Shown: positions 12,318 to 24,311, counted from the stretch's first letter. The stretch is DNA of 64,000 bases from Dentipellis sp. KUC8613 (GCA_002286715.1 NSJX01000014.1:383086-447085); one strand, 5' to 3'. Translations and numbers: made by a program. Notes: generated from the letters alone by a model not told the origin.

Positions 12318-13009
12318 TTATACGCCATCGTAGCTCGCGCCGCCAGCCTGCACCACGCGTCTGTCGCATCAGCGCGGTTCATGGGCAGAAGATGGGAGAC
12401 TCACCTTGCGTAGTCGAACAATAATAGGCTCTTCCTTCAGATCGTCCGTGTCGCGTGCAGCAACTTCGATTGAGAAGACACGGAGGACGGACTTCACATC
12501 GGCAGAATGTACGGAGATCTGGAGCCGCGCCAGCCATACAGCATGAGAACCGGCGCATGTCTTCCGTTAAGTGGAGTGGGATAATGCTCACCTTCGCCTT
12601 CCTCATGACCTTACAGCCCGATCCGATCCAGACAACGAGGATGAATTTCTCGCGCTGAGACTCCTTGTCGTTAGAGTACGAGACGCGGACGTAGGCATAG
12701 GATGCCTTGCTGGGGTCGAGGATCTCCTGGAGCTCAGCGAGTCCACCCGTGCCAGTCTGGGTGAGGGTCAGCTTGTCCGAGCGGTCCGTCTACGATAGAC
12801 GCTCATGAGTATACACCCTTGGAAGCCGCTCGAAAGGGTACAGACGGCGCACCTCATAGTCAATGAGCATCCAGTTCGTTTCTGTCTTGTCAGAACGAAC
12901 ATCCTCGTACGCTATACAGCCACGCACGCGGTAAGCACCTAGACCAGCGCGATGGGCCTGGAATAGATAACGCACCCTCGTTGATCTTGGGATCGGACAC
13001 GTCGGCCAT
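12318..13009 (-). CDS. Coactosin-like ADF-homology actin-binding protein
   Basis: Single ADF-homology domain protein of the coactosin group, which binds F-actin without severing it. The first exon gives MADVSDPKINE, then DVRSDKTETNWMLIDYE, LTLTQTGTGGLAELQEIL, ASYAYVRVSYSNDKESQREKF and ILVVWIGSGCKVMRKAKVS. The helix that follows carries the DLKEEPIIVRLRK segment. The final exon ends AGGASYDGV before TAA at 12318, which matches the usual coactosin ending. An alternative reading through the last intron gives a hydrophobic tail and is wrong for the family. It is divergent from the Rrg9-like gene (224 bp). Confidence 0.92.
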
Positions 13010-13233
13010 GGAAGCGAAAGAGAAAGGCGAATAAAAAGAAACGAAACGACCTGATCAGAAGAGACTGAGAAAGCGAAGGCTCGAAATGCCGCGCAGGCGA
13101 GTCCTACGTTGCAACCTGGTATCTTGTGGCTGTGTTCACCGCTACTCGCGAAGTCCTCAAAAAGTTGGCGGAGTTCGAACACCAGCACGAGCGCTCTCAG
13201 AGACTCGCCAGCTTGTAATAGCTTGCACACATC

Positions 13234-13914
13234 ATGTTGTCTGCCCTCCGCACCGTCTCTTATACCCTCAAACCCACAAATCTCGCGGCGACATGCTCAA
13301 GGACCCAGACATGCACCTCTGTCTCTAATTACTCCACACGCTCGTCTCTGCCACGCACAAACTGGCGCACGGCTGGCTATCCCGCGCCGAAACCACTCAA
13401 GCCTTCCGAGTCTAGCTCTTTCGCGGCGGAAGAAATAGAAGAGGAGGAGGATGAGCCTTACAGGCCGCAATCACAGAACTTCCCGGCCCAGCAGGACCCA
13501 ACGCCCTCCCAGTGGGCCTCGCACCGTGCATCTCTGCGCGCGCGATTTCCCGACGGCTGGGCGCCGCCGCGCAAGCTCTCGCGCGATGCCATGGCGGGAC
13601 TGCGCTCGCTGCACGCACTCGATCCAGAAACCTTCACGACGCCCGTACTCGCGGAAAAGTTCCGTGTGAGCCCCGAGGCGGTGCGGCGCATCCTCCGAAG
13701 CAAGTGGCAGCCGACGAAGGAACAGAGCATGCGCATGGTGGAGCGTGAGCGCAAAAATCGTGAAGAATGGATAAAGGAGCAGAGGGAGAAGGAGCGGGTA
13801 CGGATGGCTGAGCAGGCGAAGAAGTGGGCGGAGGAAAGCAAGGGGAAGGCGCAGCCGTCCACTGGCCGCGTCGTGCGTGGTGTCAACAGCAAAGATAGGC
13901 TCACCCTGGTATAG
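13234..13914 (+). CDS. RRG9: Rrg9/neugrin-like mitochondrial protein
   Basis: Single-exon gene of 226 residues. The N-terminus is Arg/Ser/Thr-rich without acidic residues (MLSALRTVSYTLKPTNL), as expected of a mitochondrial presequence. The core reads RKLSRDAMAGLRSLHALDPE, TPVLAEKFRVSPEAVRRILR and SKWQPTKEQ. This is the helix-turn-helix-like neugrin/Rrg9 signature of proteins needed for mitochondrial genome maintenance or mitoribosomal function. A charged coiled-coil tail (EEWIKEQREKERVRMAEQA) follows. The start is the first ATG in frame. An overlapping minus-strand frame of similar length is a shadow of the biased codons. Confidence 0.88.
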   Translation: MLSALRTVSYTLKPTNLAATCSRTQTCTSVSNYSTRSSLPRTNWRTAGYPAPKPLKPSESSSFAAEEIEEEEDEPYRPQSQNFPAQQDPTPSQWASHRASLRARFPDGWAPPRKLSRDAMAGLRSLHALDPETFTTPVLAEKFRVSPEAVRRILRSKWQPTKEQSMRMVERERKNREEWIKEQREKERVRMAEQAKKWAEESKGKAQPSTGRVVRGVNSKDRLTLV

Positions 13915-14837
13915 GCCACAGGCCTTCTTTGACATCCGCGGGTTTACTCAGGTTAGCTGAGCTGTGTCCTCAGCCTGTAGTGCTGAATCTATTGTTGCAC
14001 GCTTACTGGGAAGAGCGCGATGCTTCGATGTCACCCAAGCTGCGGGGGCCAACGCGATATACTATTTCCTCCGTTCCCGCTGGACTCATTGAAACCAATG
14101 TCATAATTTCCGACTGCATGCCGTCTTTAGGTCCGTTGGTACGACATGAACCCACAAGCTGCTCCGACCTGCGATATGACATCCTATCGCCGCTTGCTTA
14201 GCCCGCAGGGCGTCAGTGACCGAGATCCCCAACTCAGCCGCTCATCACGTCCCGTTTTCTATGATCGGTATGATAACATCTTCGGACGCGCCCCAAGCGT
14301 GACATCTGTCAGAAGCCGTCCCCACTGTCTTCGATATGACCTGTCAGACGACCTCATACAAAATGACCAAGGCACCGCTCTGCGAAGGAGGCTGCTCTGT
14401 ACGACACCAATCCAGACTTCAGTGACACCGACACCCACACTTAATATTATAGGCGTACCTATCATCTCATATGCACTAACATTGAGCCTGACAGTGTCGT
14501 CCTCTATTTGGCGCTTTCGGAATGTCAAACACGAATGACGGCAATAGCTGCGCTGCGATGGTATGGATGGGCATAAGAAACAATAATTTATGATTATGGT
14601 ATGTAGTGGTGACCATATCGAACTTTTACCCACAGCTGATACAGGAGAAGGATAGTGATCGTGTGCAGAATCTACCAAAACAAACAAAAACGAGATCCAT
14701 ATAGTCGTGGCCCATCCAACCGGGTCTGGTATGTATCCGACAAGCATCTAATAGCAATGAGCGAGTGTACATCGTAACCCAAAACAAGAAATACAGAAGA
14801 CGAGCGTGGAGAACGGACTGCCTAGAAGGGAACCCAG
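13915..14837. other. Intergenic stretch, convergent side of RRG9 and P450
   Basis: About 0.9 kb. Open frames of up to 130-160 codons on both strands overlap one another and show no domain, no intron signals in frame and no typical codon bias. I see no RNA gene or repeat. Confidence 0.5.
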
Positions 14838-16806
14838 CTAGGACAGACAGCTGGTCCCCAACCGTCTGTAGTCCAGGAAGAACGATCCATCGGCGGGCCG
14901 ACATGACAGCACGTCGTTCCAGTTCGGCTTGGGGTGCGGGTCCGCTGGTGCGCCGTCGCCATCGACGATCTTGAAGTCGAGGTTGAGCAAAAACATGGCC
15001 GCGATGAGCTTGAGCTGCAGCTTCGCGAGGCGCGTGCCGAGGCAGTTCACCCGACCTGCATGGAGAGACCCACCGGTCAGCACGGAGCAAACAAATCTCG
15101 CGCCAGATGGTCGCAGCAAGGAGCCACGAGCACGCACCTCCGCCCCAGCCGATGTACCCAAAGTCTTCCTTTCGCACCGGCCGCGCGGGGTCGAATTTGA
15201 ACGGGTCAGGGTAGAGTTCGGGGTCGAGGTGCACGTCCGCAAAGGGGTAAATCGCGAATGCGCCCTTCGGAAGCACTTTGCCGTCAATATGCATGGTGGG
15301 ACCAAGGTTGCGCCTCATTGCAACGTGTGGCTGCGCCATGCGCAGTGTTTCGCGGATGAGCGAGTCGAGGACTGGCGTGGCGGTCTCCCAGGCCGTGAGC
15401 GGTATTCCGGCGAGCCGGGCAGGCATGTCGGCCGGTGCAGCAAAATTGTTGTCCGCGTAATTTGCAGCCAAGAGCTGCTGCACCTCACACAGGGCCTTAC
15501 CGCGCCATTCCGGATAACAACCGAGGAACGTGATGAGCCAGGATGCTGCCACTGCATTAGACAGACAGACTATCACCGGTGAATATGTAGCGACATACCG
15601 ATAGTTCCGGTCGACCGAGCACCCGCAATGAGCAAGCCCATGATGAACTGCATCGAAGCTGATGAGATCCGCTATTCTAAGCGCGAGGAAGCGACGGCTG
15701 GCTTACCCCGACAATCATGGAGTGGTCGTCGCCCGCATCGAGCAGCATTTGGAGGCTGTCATTGTGAGACACACCGCTCGCCTTCCGCACGTTGATCTTT
15801 TCGACGACAAGATCGTAAATCTGCTTTGTCGCGCGGAGTTTCATGAGCATGGCAGGGCTTGGGAACCAGGGGAACAGCACGGTCGCCGCCGTCGTTCCGC
15901 GGTCCACCTGGTCGTACAGCCCCTTCAGCCGGCTGACAACGGCGGGATCATCCGCTATCTCCGCACACGTCAAGCAGCGCACACTGAGCTGGAACACAAG
16001 CTGCCGACAAAGAGCGCCGTTAGACCCGCACCGCGAGGACATGGAACGGCACGCACGCCATAGATGCCCTCGAAGGGGTCAATGGCTCCCGTGTTTCCCC
16101 AGGAGCTCATCACGCGCCGACAATCCTCCAGGATCCCTGGCATAACTGGTCGACGTGAGTATGGTGGGGCGTTCCAGCAGAGGCGTGATGCGCATCACGC
16201 ATCACGGGTGGACTCACGCTCTGTCAAGCGGTCATTCCGCTGGACGGTCGCAAGGCGCTTGTATATCTGGGCTATGCGCCGCTGGCGGAGGTCTGCGGTG
16301 ACACCTTGCACGAATGGGAGCTGTGTACAATTATGGTATATGAGCGTAAGTGGATATGTGCGGCGAGCGGATGGAGACGCACAGCGCCAGAGAGTACACG
16401 GAAACCTTCCTGCAGGTCTAGGTGCCGGGCGTTGAAGAAGTCCCTGCGTCCCTGCTCGCCGGAGACCACCATCACCGAGTTCTGTTTAGACGAGTTTCAG
16501 CCGAAGGATGTGGGGCGTCAATTTCTCGGCGATTGCCCGAAAACATACCGTGAGCAGCCGGAAGCGAAAAATACGCTCGTTGGTGGCATGGAACCCCGAG
16601 TTAATGAAGTCAAAACGCGTTCGAAAGAATGGAGCAATGGTGAAGGGAAGACGACCGGGCAGTGCAACAGCCTCGTCATCGCCTGCAGGCCAGAGCGAAA
16701 GAAAATGCACAAGGAAAGCGAGGATGCCGATGAGGTAGAGCATAGTCCAGATAGAGAGGTTGGCTTGGACAACGTCCAGCACGGAGTGAAGACCTATCGG
16801 GTACAT
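14838..16806 (-). CDS. Cytochrome P450, CYP51-like clan
   Basis: ER-anchored haem monooxygenase. The start at 16806 gives MYPIGLHSVLDVV and a membrane anchor (WTMLYLIGILAFLVHF). Later exons supply DDEAVALPGRLPF, VFQLSVRCLTCAEIADDP, the I-helix LLIAGARSTGTI, the K-helix ExxR as LIRETLRMAQP, and the haem loop GWGGGRVNCLGTRLAKLQ, split by an intron near 15080-15135. The C-terminus is LDYRRLGTSCLS. The haem loop lacks the usual Phe (IGWGGG where FGxG is typical), as in CYP51-like and several fungal families. The substrate is unknown. No second secondary-metabolism gene lies beside it, so a cluster is not supported. Confidence 0.9.
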
Positions 16807-17958
16807 CTGTGCAAGCTCTGCAGCACGTTATGCAGCGCGTTGAGAATCCTAAAGTACAGGGCGAAGCATGAGTTTATATAGAGAGCGAAGAGGACTCAAT
16901 ACTCAATACGTGCATCAAATGGTAGGTGAACCAGAGAGGGGCCGGAGTGCGCAAGAGTGCACAGGAGATGGGAGAAGGAAGGAGAGACTCAGATTGGAAC
17001 GGAGGGTTGAGATCAGTTGGACGTGTGATCACCCGTGCCTTGGGTATTGTCGAATACATGGCATGGCGAGATTGCAGATTACAGATATTGCGCAAGAAGC
17101 ACGGGCAGAACCTCGGCGCCGCTCCTTCGTCTCTCCATCGAGCGCATGCCGGTACGGCAGACGCGTTCGACGCGTTGATGTTTGGACCACGTGCACGCTC
17201 CTCAGAAGACTTAGACGTCAGCACGATCACGCCCTCGCAGCCGAACATCCATTGCAATCGCGAGAATCGCCACTCACTCGAACAGAGCTCGTCGAAAAGG
17301 CAGCAGGTCGGTGCCGTAGAATGCATTCTTGCCTGCGGGTGTCATGGGTAGTCAATACAACTGTTCTGATCCTTGTCAATGGTGTACTGGTTGCGATCAG
17401 CTCAGAACTCCGTGGAGCAAGCAACTTGCTGCAGCACCGTCTCGTCAGGATGGCGGAGAAGGTGGGTATACGAGTACAAGAGACAGGGGTTGGATCTTTC
17501 GCAGTCCCAGATTTGGGAACACTGGCCATCGCGGAGGGCGCGACGACAGCCACATCGGACTAACCCGTTCAGACTCCCAAAAAGGATGTCCTCAGGCCAG
17601 AATTGGGCACTCACCAACAGCGAGAAAACGACAACCCGGCGAGACAGACGTTTGTCATGGCAACGGGGGAGACGGACATGCAGTCTCGCGGCTCCGAATG
17701 TCAGAACGACAGACTCGGCGGAGGACCGACGTTCATATTACTATTGTCAAAGTGGAAACCTCCGTGTTGGGCGGCAAATGTACCATTAGGGTGACATGGC
17801 GCTCGCTACGTTCTATGTATTCTTCGGTATACAAAGCTGAAACAACATCGAGGTATTCATGAGTCGCAGAACGCGAAGATCACTGCGCGCAAATATATAG
17901 TACGTCGTACCAATCTAAAAATCTATGGGTGTTCGAGGAAGTCGTGTCTTGTCTCCTC
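16807..17958. other. Unresolved kilobase with long overlapping open frames
   Basis: The plus strand has an open frame at 16868-17563 (231 codons). The minus strand has frames at 16874-17326, 17227-17553 and 17402-17617. None contains a recognisable domain and splice signals do not settle a model. A small fungal-specific gene is possible. I could not support one. Confidence 0.35.
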
Positions 17959-19423
17959 TCAGGAAGGGCATACTCCGATCTTGTTGTGCCAGTGATGAAA
18001 AGCATTCAGGATGCAAGCGTAGTGGGCGAGCGCGGCTCCGACGACGAAGAAATGGAATATCTGGTGAGATGAGAAGAAGTAATCAAACTTTCCAGGCGCT
18101 AGACTCTCTGGAATTCTATTGGCGCTACACAGTTGATCAGCGATGTGACAGAAACCACGACCGGCAATGATGTACGACGTACTAGAGGAGTGCGCCGACG
18201 ATGTACATCGCCCCAGATAACAGGAGCCACAGGAAGCCCATCTCGTGGCACAGGGTCTTGAACCCATGGGATAAGAGCGCATGAGACACCGGCCACACGC
18301 TGCTTAGTCCAAGCGCGATGAACACCTTCGTCCGGGCGCCTCGGTGTGTGGGGCGAGAGTATTCCGGATTCAGCACAACGAATGCCGCAACTGACACGAA
18401 GCAAGCATGCCTGGGCTTAGCTAGATCCATAGGAGTAGAATCTGACGATCATGCTCACGAAGGCCAAGGGTCGTTATGAGGGTGAGATATCCAAGTTGGT
18501 AATACCATTCACAATAGAAGGCATAGTAGATCGCGGGATACGACGATCCAACTATCATTACTGGAATGGCATACATACTCAGGGGGTGGATCAATAGCGA
18601 CGGTAGCGGGAGGGACTAACCGACTATGCCAGAGTAATCGAAAGCGTGACAACGGGACGAAACCTGGATGGTGGAATAAGTTTGATGACGGCCGAAACAC
18701 GTTCGTCAGAAGTCGTCGATGATCGACCATCCAGAAGTACTGGCGACCTTCTGACGACAAGTAATTCAGTACGATTGATGTCAACTCACCGGCTGCGAGT
18801 GCGCGGTTGACATGTGGAAGAATGCACTTGAGAAGAAGCAAAAGATCCCGGCGCAAAGGAATGTTGAAAACACCGCATAGTCTTTCCACGATACAGTATC
18901 GTGTGCGGACAAGTACGCGCCATCGAATGTCGCCAGGAAGAAGAGAAACAGAAAGGCGGCCTCGAGATGGCTGTGAATATTCACTATAGGAATGGAATGA
19001 TGTCAGGCCTAGTCGCCGCCGGGAGCGGTGGGGCTCGGAAGTCTGCCTACCTGTCTCGTTGTGTAGATCTGCCATACAAACAAAATCAGATGGTCTGCAT
19101 CAATGCTTCAAACAGGAGGGTAGACAGACAGCTGAAAGCCGACAGTGCACATGCAGTCCAGCTTTTCAATTCTCTGGCGTCGGCGGCAAACATGTTCGAT
19201 CAATTCAGTCGATATATATCTCGCGAATGCAAGATGCAGCCCACCGTCGATAGCCCGTCAGGATGTATTCATTATCTCGCATCCATTCAGGGAGGTCCGA
19301 CCAATGGACCGTCAAACTCTCCGTCTTCGCCGTCGAGGTCTCACTCTTGTCGGCATGAATTCCGGCGACATCGGGCTCGCGTCTGGGAGAGCCAGCACGT
19401 CGCTGACGCGCGCCGTCAGGCAT
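17959..19423 (-). CDS. PAQR family membrane protein (Izh/adiponectin-receptor-like)
   Basis: Seven-transmembrane PAQR protein. Fungal Izh members affect zinc and sterol homeostasis. The first exon (MPDGARQRRA) ends in the cytosolic signature WSDLPEWMRDNEYILTGYRR. Splicing then gives YLHNETVNIHSHLEAAFL. Membrane segments follow: FLFLFFLATF, YAVFSTFLCAGIFCFFS with the zinc-site SAFFHMS, IVVLIVGSYPAIYYAFYC, VFIALGLSSVWPVSH, MGFLWLLLSGAMYIVGALL, and the last with HQIFHFFVVGAALAHY. All three metal-binding His motifs are present. The C-terminus is HNKIGVCPS. At least six introns are needed. Confidence 0.92.
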
Positions 19424-19876
19424 ATGGCTCTTGGGTATACGAGTAGGTTCTCAGCCTGAAGGCTGAGGTGTGGTGGACAAGTCGAGAGAGGCAAAATCAC
19501 AAGCCTCGCTGCCTAAAGAGCTTGTAGCTGCGGAAATGAGATATTTACACGAAACTATCTAAGTTTGTACTATATATCTATTTAATCCTCCTGCACCTTC
19601 TTGTTCCGTACTAGATATAGGCCGTATCTCCTAGAGCTTGGAGCGCAATTCTGCAGAATCTCCTTATTCAGGCATCGGAGGCACAAAACCCCTTGGGGTA
19701 CATGACTACATCATGCCCCAACTGCTTGAATACGTTGGGTGTTACAGGCGCTGCCTCAACTTGGTTCATACGCGTGCATTGGGATATTATTGTACAGTGA
19801 GAAACATACATTACAACAGATATAACGAGAAAAATACACTCTATAATACATGGCGCAATCCAATAGACCAGAATCC
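19424..19876. other. Promoter side of PAQR gene and 3' side of FYV10
   Basis: About 450 bp without a gene. It contains a perfect short hairpin (CTCAGCC, loop TGAA, GGCTGAG) at 19450-19467, 27 bp upstream of the PAQR start. Confidence 0.5.
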
Positions 19877-21323
19877 TCACGACACGAACACCTTTGTGAG
19901 CTTCGAAAACTCGCACTCCATCCCCGAACGAGGGCATTTCACCACGCCCCCATTCTTTGCAGCCATCTCCTCGAGCGCCTGTCGGTAAAGACCACGCTCC
20001 GTCAACCCATATGTGCCTTGTGGAACAATGAAATGGGCGTACCTCGCGCGAGTACACGTAGCCGTTAGGGAATGCCATGGGGGGATTATCGCCATGCATG
20101 ATGCGTCCGCTGATACGGCACACGATAGTCGAGTTGACGTGGTGACTATAGGGTACTTCCATTGCGAGACGACCCAAAGGCGGATCACACACGGGGCAGT
20201 CGGGGTTGCGTGTTCCAGGCTCGTAGCATGCGGGGAGTTTCAGAGACGCCAGGCCCGCGTAGAGTGCAAGGTGCAGGAGTGGCTCGGAGGGGAGCGTATT
20301 GAGGTTGAAGATCGCAAGCCGGAAGGTGTGGGTGAGATGGGTCCATCTGATCGGATCGTAAAGACGCTGTGGCGTCGTTAGAAGATTGCCTGGTAAGAAA
20401 GGCAGGTCGCACACCTTGTATGGCCCGCAGGCGGTGGTGGGCGGGAAAGCGAGGAGCGCGGAGGCCTGCTGTATCTGTGCAAGGTGCGTTTCTTGCCAGG
20501 GTACAAGGTGCTTCTTTGAGTAAGCCATAGCTTCCTGGGCTTTACGCGCACGCGCAAGTTCGATGTATTCCTGCAGGCGGAGGTCAAACTCCAGGGTGCT
20601 CTGCGCAGTGGATCAATTTACGTGTACGCTGTAAGAAGATGAGAAACGAACCTTCAGCTTGCGCAAGGCACTCTTGTTCTCGCTACACCATGCGAGCGCC
20701 TCCGCGCAGCTATGTCTCCCCAGTGCATCTTCTATGCGACGGATGTCCATGAACAGATCAATGTCGACGAGAGTCTACTAGCATATGCAGCTGATGCTTC
20801 AAATGATGGGCAATTGAAACGAACCTCGATCCCTTTCTCCTGTGCGATCTTGCGCGCGGTCTTGTCCTTACCATGACGGAGTGCCCAGTCGACAAGCCAG
20901 CGGTCAAGGCGAGTGTCAGCCCAGCGCACGAATTCGGGATCAGATGGGTGCTGCAGCTCATCCACGGTGTTGAGATGATGTAAACGCTCGCGCATGACGG
21001 CCTGCGTCTGTGCACTGGGGCCGTCCTGGAGATCGGAAAGCTGCATACGATAAGCAGTGCGCGCGCACACGGGCGCACATGGGACACACCTTGCGCTTGA
21101 GCGTCTCGACACGGGTGATCATGGTCTCGAGGGTGCGGACTGAGTCCTGAGTGTCGGGTGTGCGGCGTGCGAGGTCGGCGGCAGCAGACTGAACGGCGCC
21201 GAGCTCGCGCTCGATGTTCTTCTGGGATGCGCGAAAGATCTTACGGTAATTCTCGTAGGGGACCCTTGCAAAGGGCTGCTCGAAGAGCATGATGCCGTCG
21301 ATATTGAGCTTGTTGGAGGCCAT
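19877..21323 (-). CDS. FYV10: GID/CTLH E3 ligase subunit Fyv10 (Gid9, MAEA)
   Basis: RING-like subunit of the GID/CTLH ubiquitin ligase, which in yeast degrades gluconeogenic enzymes. The start at 21323 gives MASNKLNIDGIMLFEQP. A coiled region follows, then CTLH (DPEFVRWADTRLDRWLVDWA, ALRHGKDKTARKIAQEKGIE) and CRA (DALGRHSCAEALAWCSENKS, TFRLAIFNLNTLPSEPLL). The C-terminus is the degenerate RING: NPDCPVCDPPLG, STIVCRISGRIM, NPPMAFPNGYVYSRE, then after a 64-nt intron ALEEMAAKNGGVVKCPRSG and ending TKVFVS. Without the last intron the frame runs into unrelated sequence, so the splice decides the end. It shares a short promoter with the LIM gene. Confidence 0.95.
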
Positions 21324-21425
21324 GCCGGTGTTTGAGGAGGAGGAGGACGATCAGCACGCGGCGCTTAGCTGACTTAGCTCAGCGCGACCCACAGCGACGG
21401 GTTGTCTTTTCCTCCTCCCGCCGTC
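21324..21425. promoter_or_regulatory. Very short bidirectional promoter, FYV10 / LIM gene
   Basis: Only 102 bp separate the two divergent start codons. The stretch contains GGAGGAGGAGGAC-type purine repeats and no TATA box. Confidence 0.6.
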
Positions 21426-24311
21426 ATGGCCTACGACGACCACCGCATGTACGCCCAACCCCGCCCGCCAATTCCCCCGCCCCCGCCGCTGCACGGCCAG
21501 CCCATCTCCGCGCCGACACCACAGTACCCACATTACTACGCGCCGCCTCATTTATCCCAGTTCTCCCCGACAAGTCCCAGCACTGTTGCCTCTTTCCGTC
21601 GTCCCTTGCCCACCCCGGGCGCGCCCAATAATGTCCATGCGGCGGCTGCCATCGCGCGCTCGCCTCTTCCAACGCCTGGCCCAACCCCGGGTCCGAGCGC
21701 TGCTGTGAAACCACCACCAGCGCTCCCCGTGACGTCTGCCTCACCCCCCGTGCCGCCCATTCTCTCCCCTACCTCCCCGGCGACCAGCCCTCGTCGCCCG
21801 CTTCCTGTCCCTCTTCCACGATCTCCCAACGGATTTTTCCCAGACAGCAGCGGCGCGCGCAGTCCCAGCCCCGTCCGCAATCCCGCCTCGCCCTCCCACG
21901 AGCTTCCCCCCATCAGCGGCAACATCCCTGGCTCCCCCACCAAGTTCGTACCGTACTGGAAGCGAAACCTTCCCGCGCCTAATGGCAGCTTTCCCGACCC
22001 CTCGCCAACTGCGAGCGGGCCTGCGCCTATCCCATCGTCTAGCCGGGTCACGCTCGATGGCGCAGATACCACGGGTACATCGGCACCACAACCGCAACCT
22101 CCCCAGCCCCCGCTGCCGCAGCTGATGAGGAGCCGTAGTCGCAGCGTCAATGGCGGCAGGCCTTTGCCTCCGTCGCCTGCGCAGCTTCCCGATATCAATA
22201 CCCTGAACCTCGCCGGTCCGTCAGGTAGTAGCAAGATAGTGCAAGATTCCCCCCTGCCCGGTCCATCGACTCGTGCGCGCTCGCCTGTCAAGTTTATGCC
22301 GACCAGCAGTTTTGCCTCTGCGCCGCCCGCTGAGCCCGGGCCATCGAGGCCGTCCATTCCTGTTGCATCCCCCAAGCCGTCCGTCCCGTCCAAGCCGTTT
22401 GATCCCCACGTGCCTTCGCCTCCAGCTTCGGATGATGAGAGCAAGCCCAAGGCCAGGACGCCGAGTCCACAGTACGGCATCCGCGATCTTCCCGCTAAAT
22501 CCCGCTCGCAGATCGACCACAACAAGGCGCGTCATGCGCGCCTTCCTGCCTCCAGCGAGGACGGTGCTGTCGATGAACCCGTCCGCGGTCGCCCATCCCG
22601 TTCCTCAACCGTCCCCCAGCCACCTGCGCCGTCAGCCGGCTCGGGCCCTGCTTCGCCTGTGTCGCCTCAACGTAGTACTAGGCACCGTCCGACACAGAGC
22701 GTGACACTTCGTACTACTGCTGTGTTTTCCCCCGTGCCTATGCCTAGTGCGCGTAAGGCTGCTGGGTCGACGCCCTCGTCTCCATCTGTCTGGCCGCCCG
22801 GCTTGCCGCCTTTGCCACGTGCTCCCGGATCAGCTTTCACGAAGCAGTACGCGGTGATCAATAATCATCGGGAGTACGTTAACTTGGACGATGCGCCCCC
22901 GCCCTCGCTTCGTCGTTCGCCATCTCCATCCGCTCCTTCGCCTCGCATCAATGCACCTGCTCATAAGCCGCCCTCGTTCCGTTCGCCCCAAATCCCGCCT
23001 GCGCTGCCGCCGCGCCGTGAAACTGCCTCGAACCCGCCTTCTCCAAGGAAGGCCTTCGCAACGCTCCCACCCACGCTCCCGCCTGCGCCTGCGCGCCGTG
23101 CGATCCCGTCCACCTTTGGCGAGCGTTTCGCATCAGCGTCCCCTGAGCGTAAGGCCTTGCCCGCGTCTGTCTCACCATTTGTGCGCGCGCACACCGTTGC
23201 GACCCAGGCTCATGGGCAACAGACGTTTGTGCAACAGCGCCTGGACCACAGGCAGGTGTCGCCCGAGCGCAAGCCGCAGCTCACCACATCAATCCCGAAT
23301 ATCACCTTCTCGCGCAATCCAGACATTGACGATCTTGACGATGATCTCGACGATTCCGATGCGCCTGGAATCACCGTCTCTGGCCCCGACGCGCCGTCGC
23401 TTCCGCAGATCTCCATCGCCACGACCAACCCCGTGCCGCAGCCCAACCGTCGCCGCTCCGAGGACTCATCGACGCCCCCGCAGAGCGGTGGCGGCAGCGC
23501 TGGTGCGACAAATGTGAACCGCACGTTCCCCCCACCGTCGTCCGCTCGTCGCGGCGGAGGCATGGCCTGCGGTGGATGCGGTGGTCCGATTGTGGGTCGA
23601 ATTGTGAGCGCGATGGGTGTGCGGTGGCACCCTGGGTGCTTCAGGTGTTGCGTCTGCAACGACCTGCTGGAGTACGTGAGCTCGTACGAGCACGAAGGGC
23701 GGCCGTATTGTCATCTAGACTATCACGAGGTACGTCTTCTCTGACTATATGTGAGTATGTGCGCGCTTACACGCCCACAGTTGTTCGCACCGCGGTGCTA
23801 TCACTGCAAGACGGCAATTGTTGATGAACGGTTCATCACGCTGGACGACCCGGAGCTCGGACAGCGGACATATCACGAATCGCACTTTTTCTGTTCCGAA
23901 TGCGGTGATCCGTTCCTCGCACAGACACTTGACCGCGCGGGCAAAGGCACGGGCGAGCGCAAGTTCACAGGCGACGGCGAGTTTGGTGACGACGACGTCG
24001 GCTTCACCGTCCATCGCGGGTATCCTTACTGCGAAGCATGCCATGTGCGCCTGCGCAGTCCCAAGTGCAAGAAGTGCAAGCTCAGCATTCGCGGTGGGCA
24101 GCAGGCAGTCGACGCGCTCGGTGGAAAGTGGCACTGGGAGTGCTTCACTTGTACCGTGAGTATCTCGTTTGGCGTGGTATTATAGCAGAGCTGATCGTAT
24201 GTCCGGATGTAGAGCTGCCAAAAGCCGTTCGAGGACCCGTCATTCTTTTTGCGGGAGAACAAGCCGTTCTGCGAGTCGTGCTTCAGTATCATCGTCAAGA
24301 GCGAGCTCTAG
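21426..24311 (+). CDS. Paxillin-like LIM-domain protein with long proline-rich N-terminus
   Basis: Cytoskeletal adaptor of the fungal Pxl1/paxillin type, probably at septa or growing tips. The ATG at 21426 gives MAYDDHRMYAQPRPP. An intronless stretch of about 700 residues is rich in Pro and Ser (many SPxxP and PPLP-like motifs), with an acidic Leu-Asp patch (DIDDLDDDLDDSD). Three zinc-binding LIM domains follow: CGGCGGPIVGR with WHPGCFRCCVC; CYHCKTAI with FFCSECGDPF and YCEACHVRL; and CKKCKLSI with WHWECFTCTSC and FCESCF. Two introns interrupt the LIM part (donors GTACGTCT near 23730 and GTGAGTAT near 24155). It ends IIVKSEL, TAG at 24311. A 325-codon antisense frame is a shadow. Confidence 0.9.

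Noticed and set aside
13458..13935. Two minus-strand frames of about 150 codons opposite the Rrg9-like gene
   Set aside because: Both are shadows. The sense frame has a presequence and the family motif.
14838..19423. Secondary-metabolite cluster around the P450
   Set aside because: No terpene cyclase, PKS, NRPS, transporter or pathway regulator is nearby. The neighbours are a PAQR protein and housekeeping genes.
21548..22525. 325-codon minus-strand open frame
   Set aside because: Antisense to the proline-rich exon of the LIM gene. Gly-rich composition is the expected mirror of Pro codons, and the sense frame continues into intact LIM domains.
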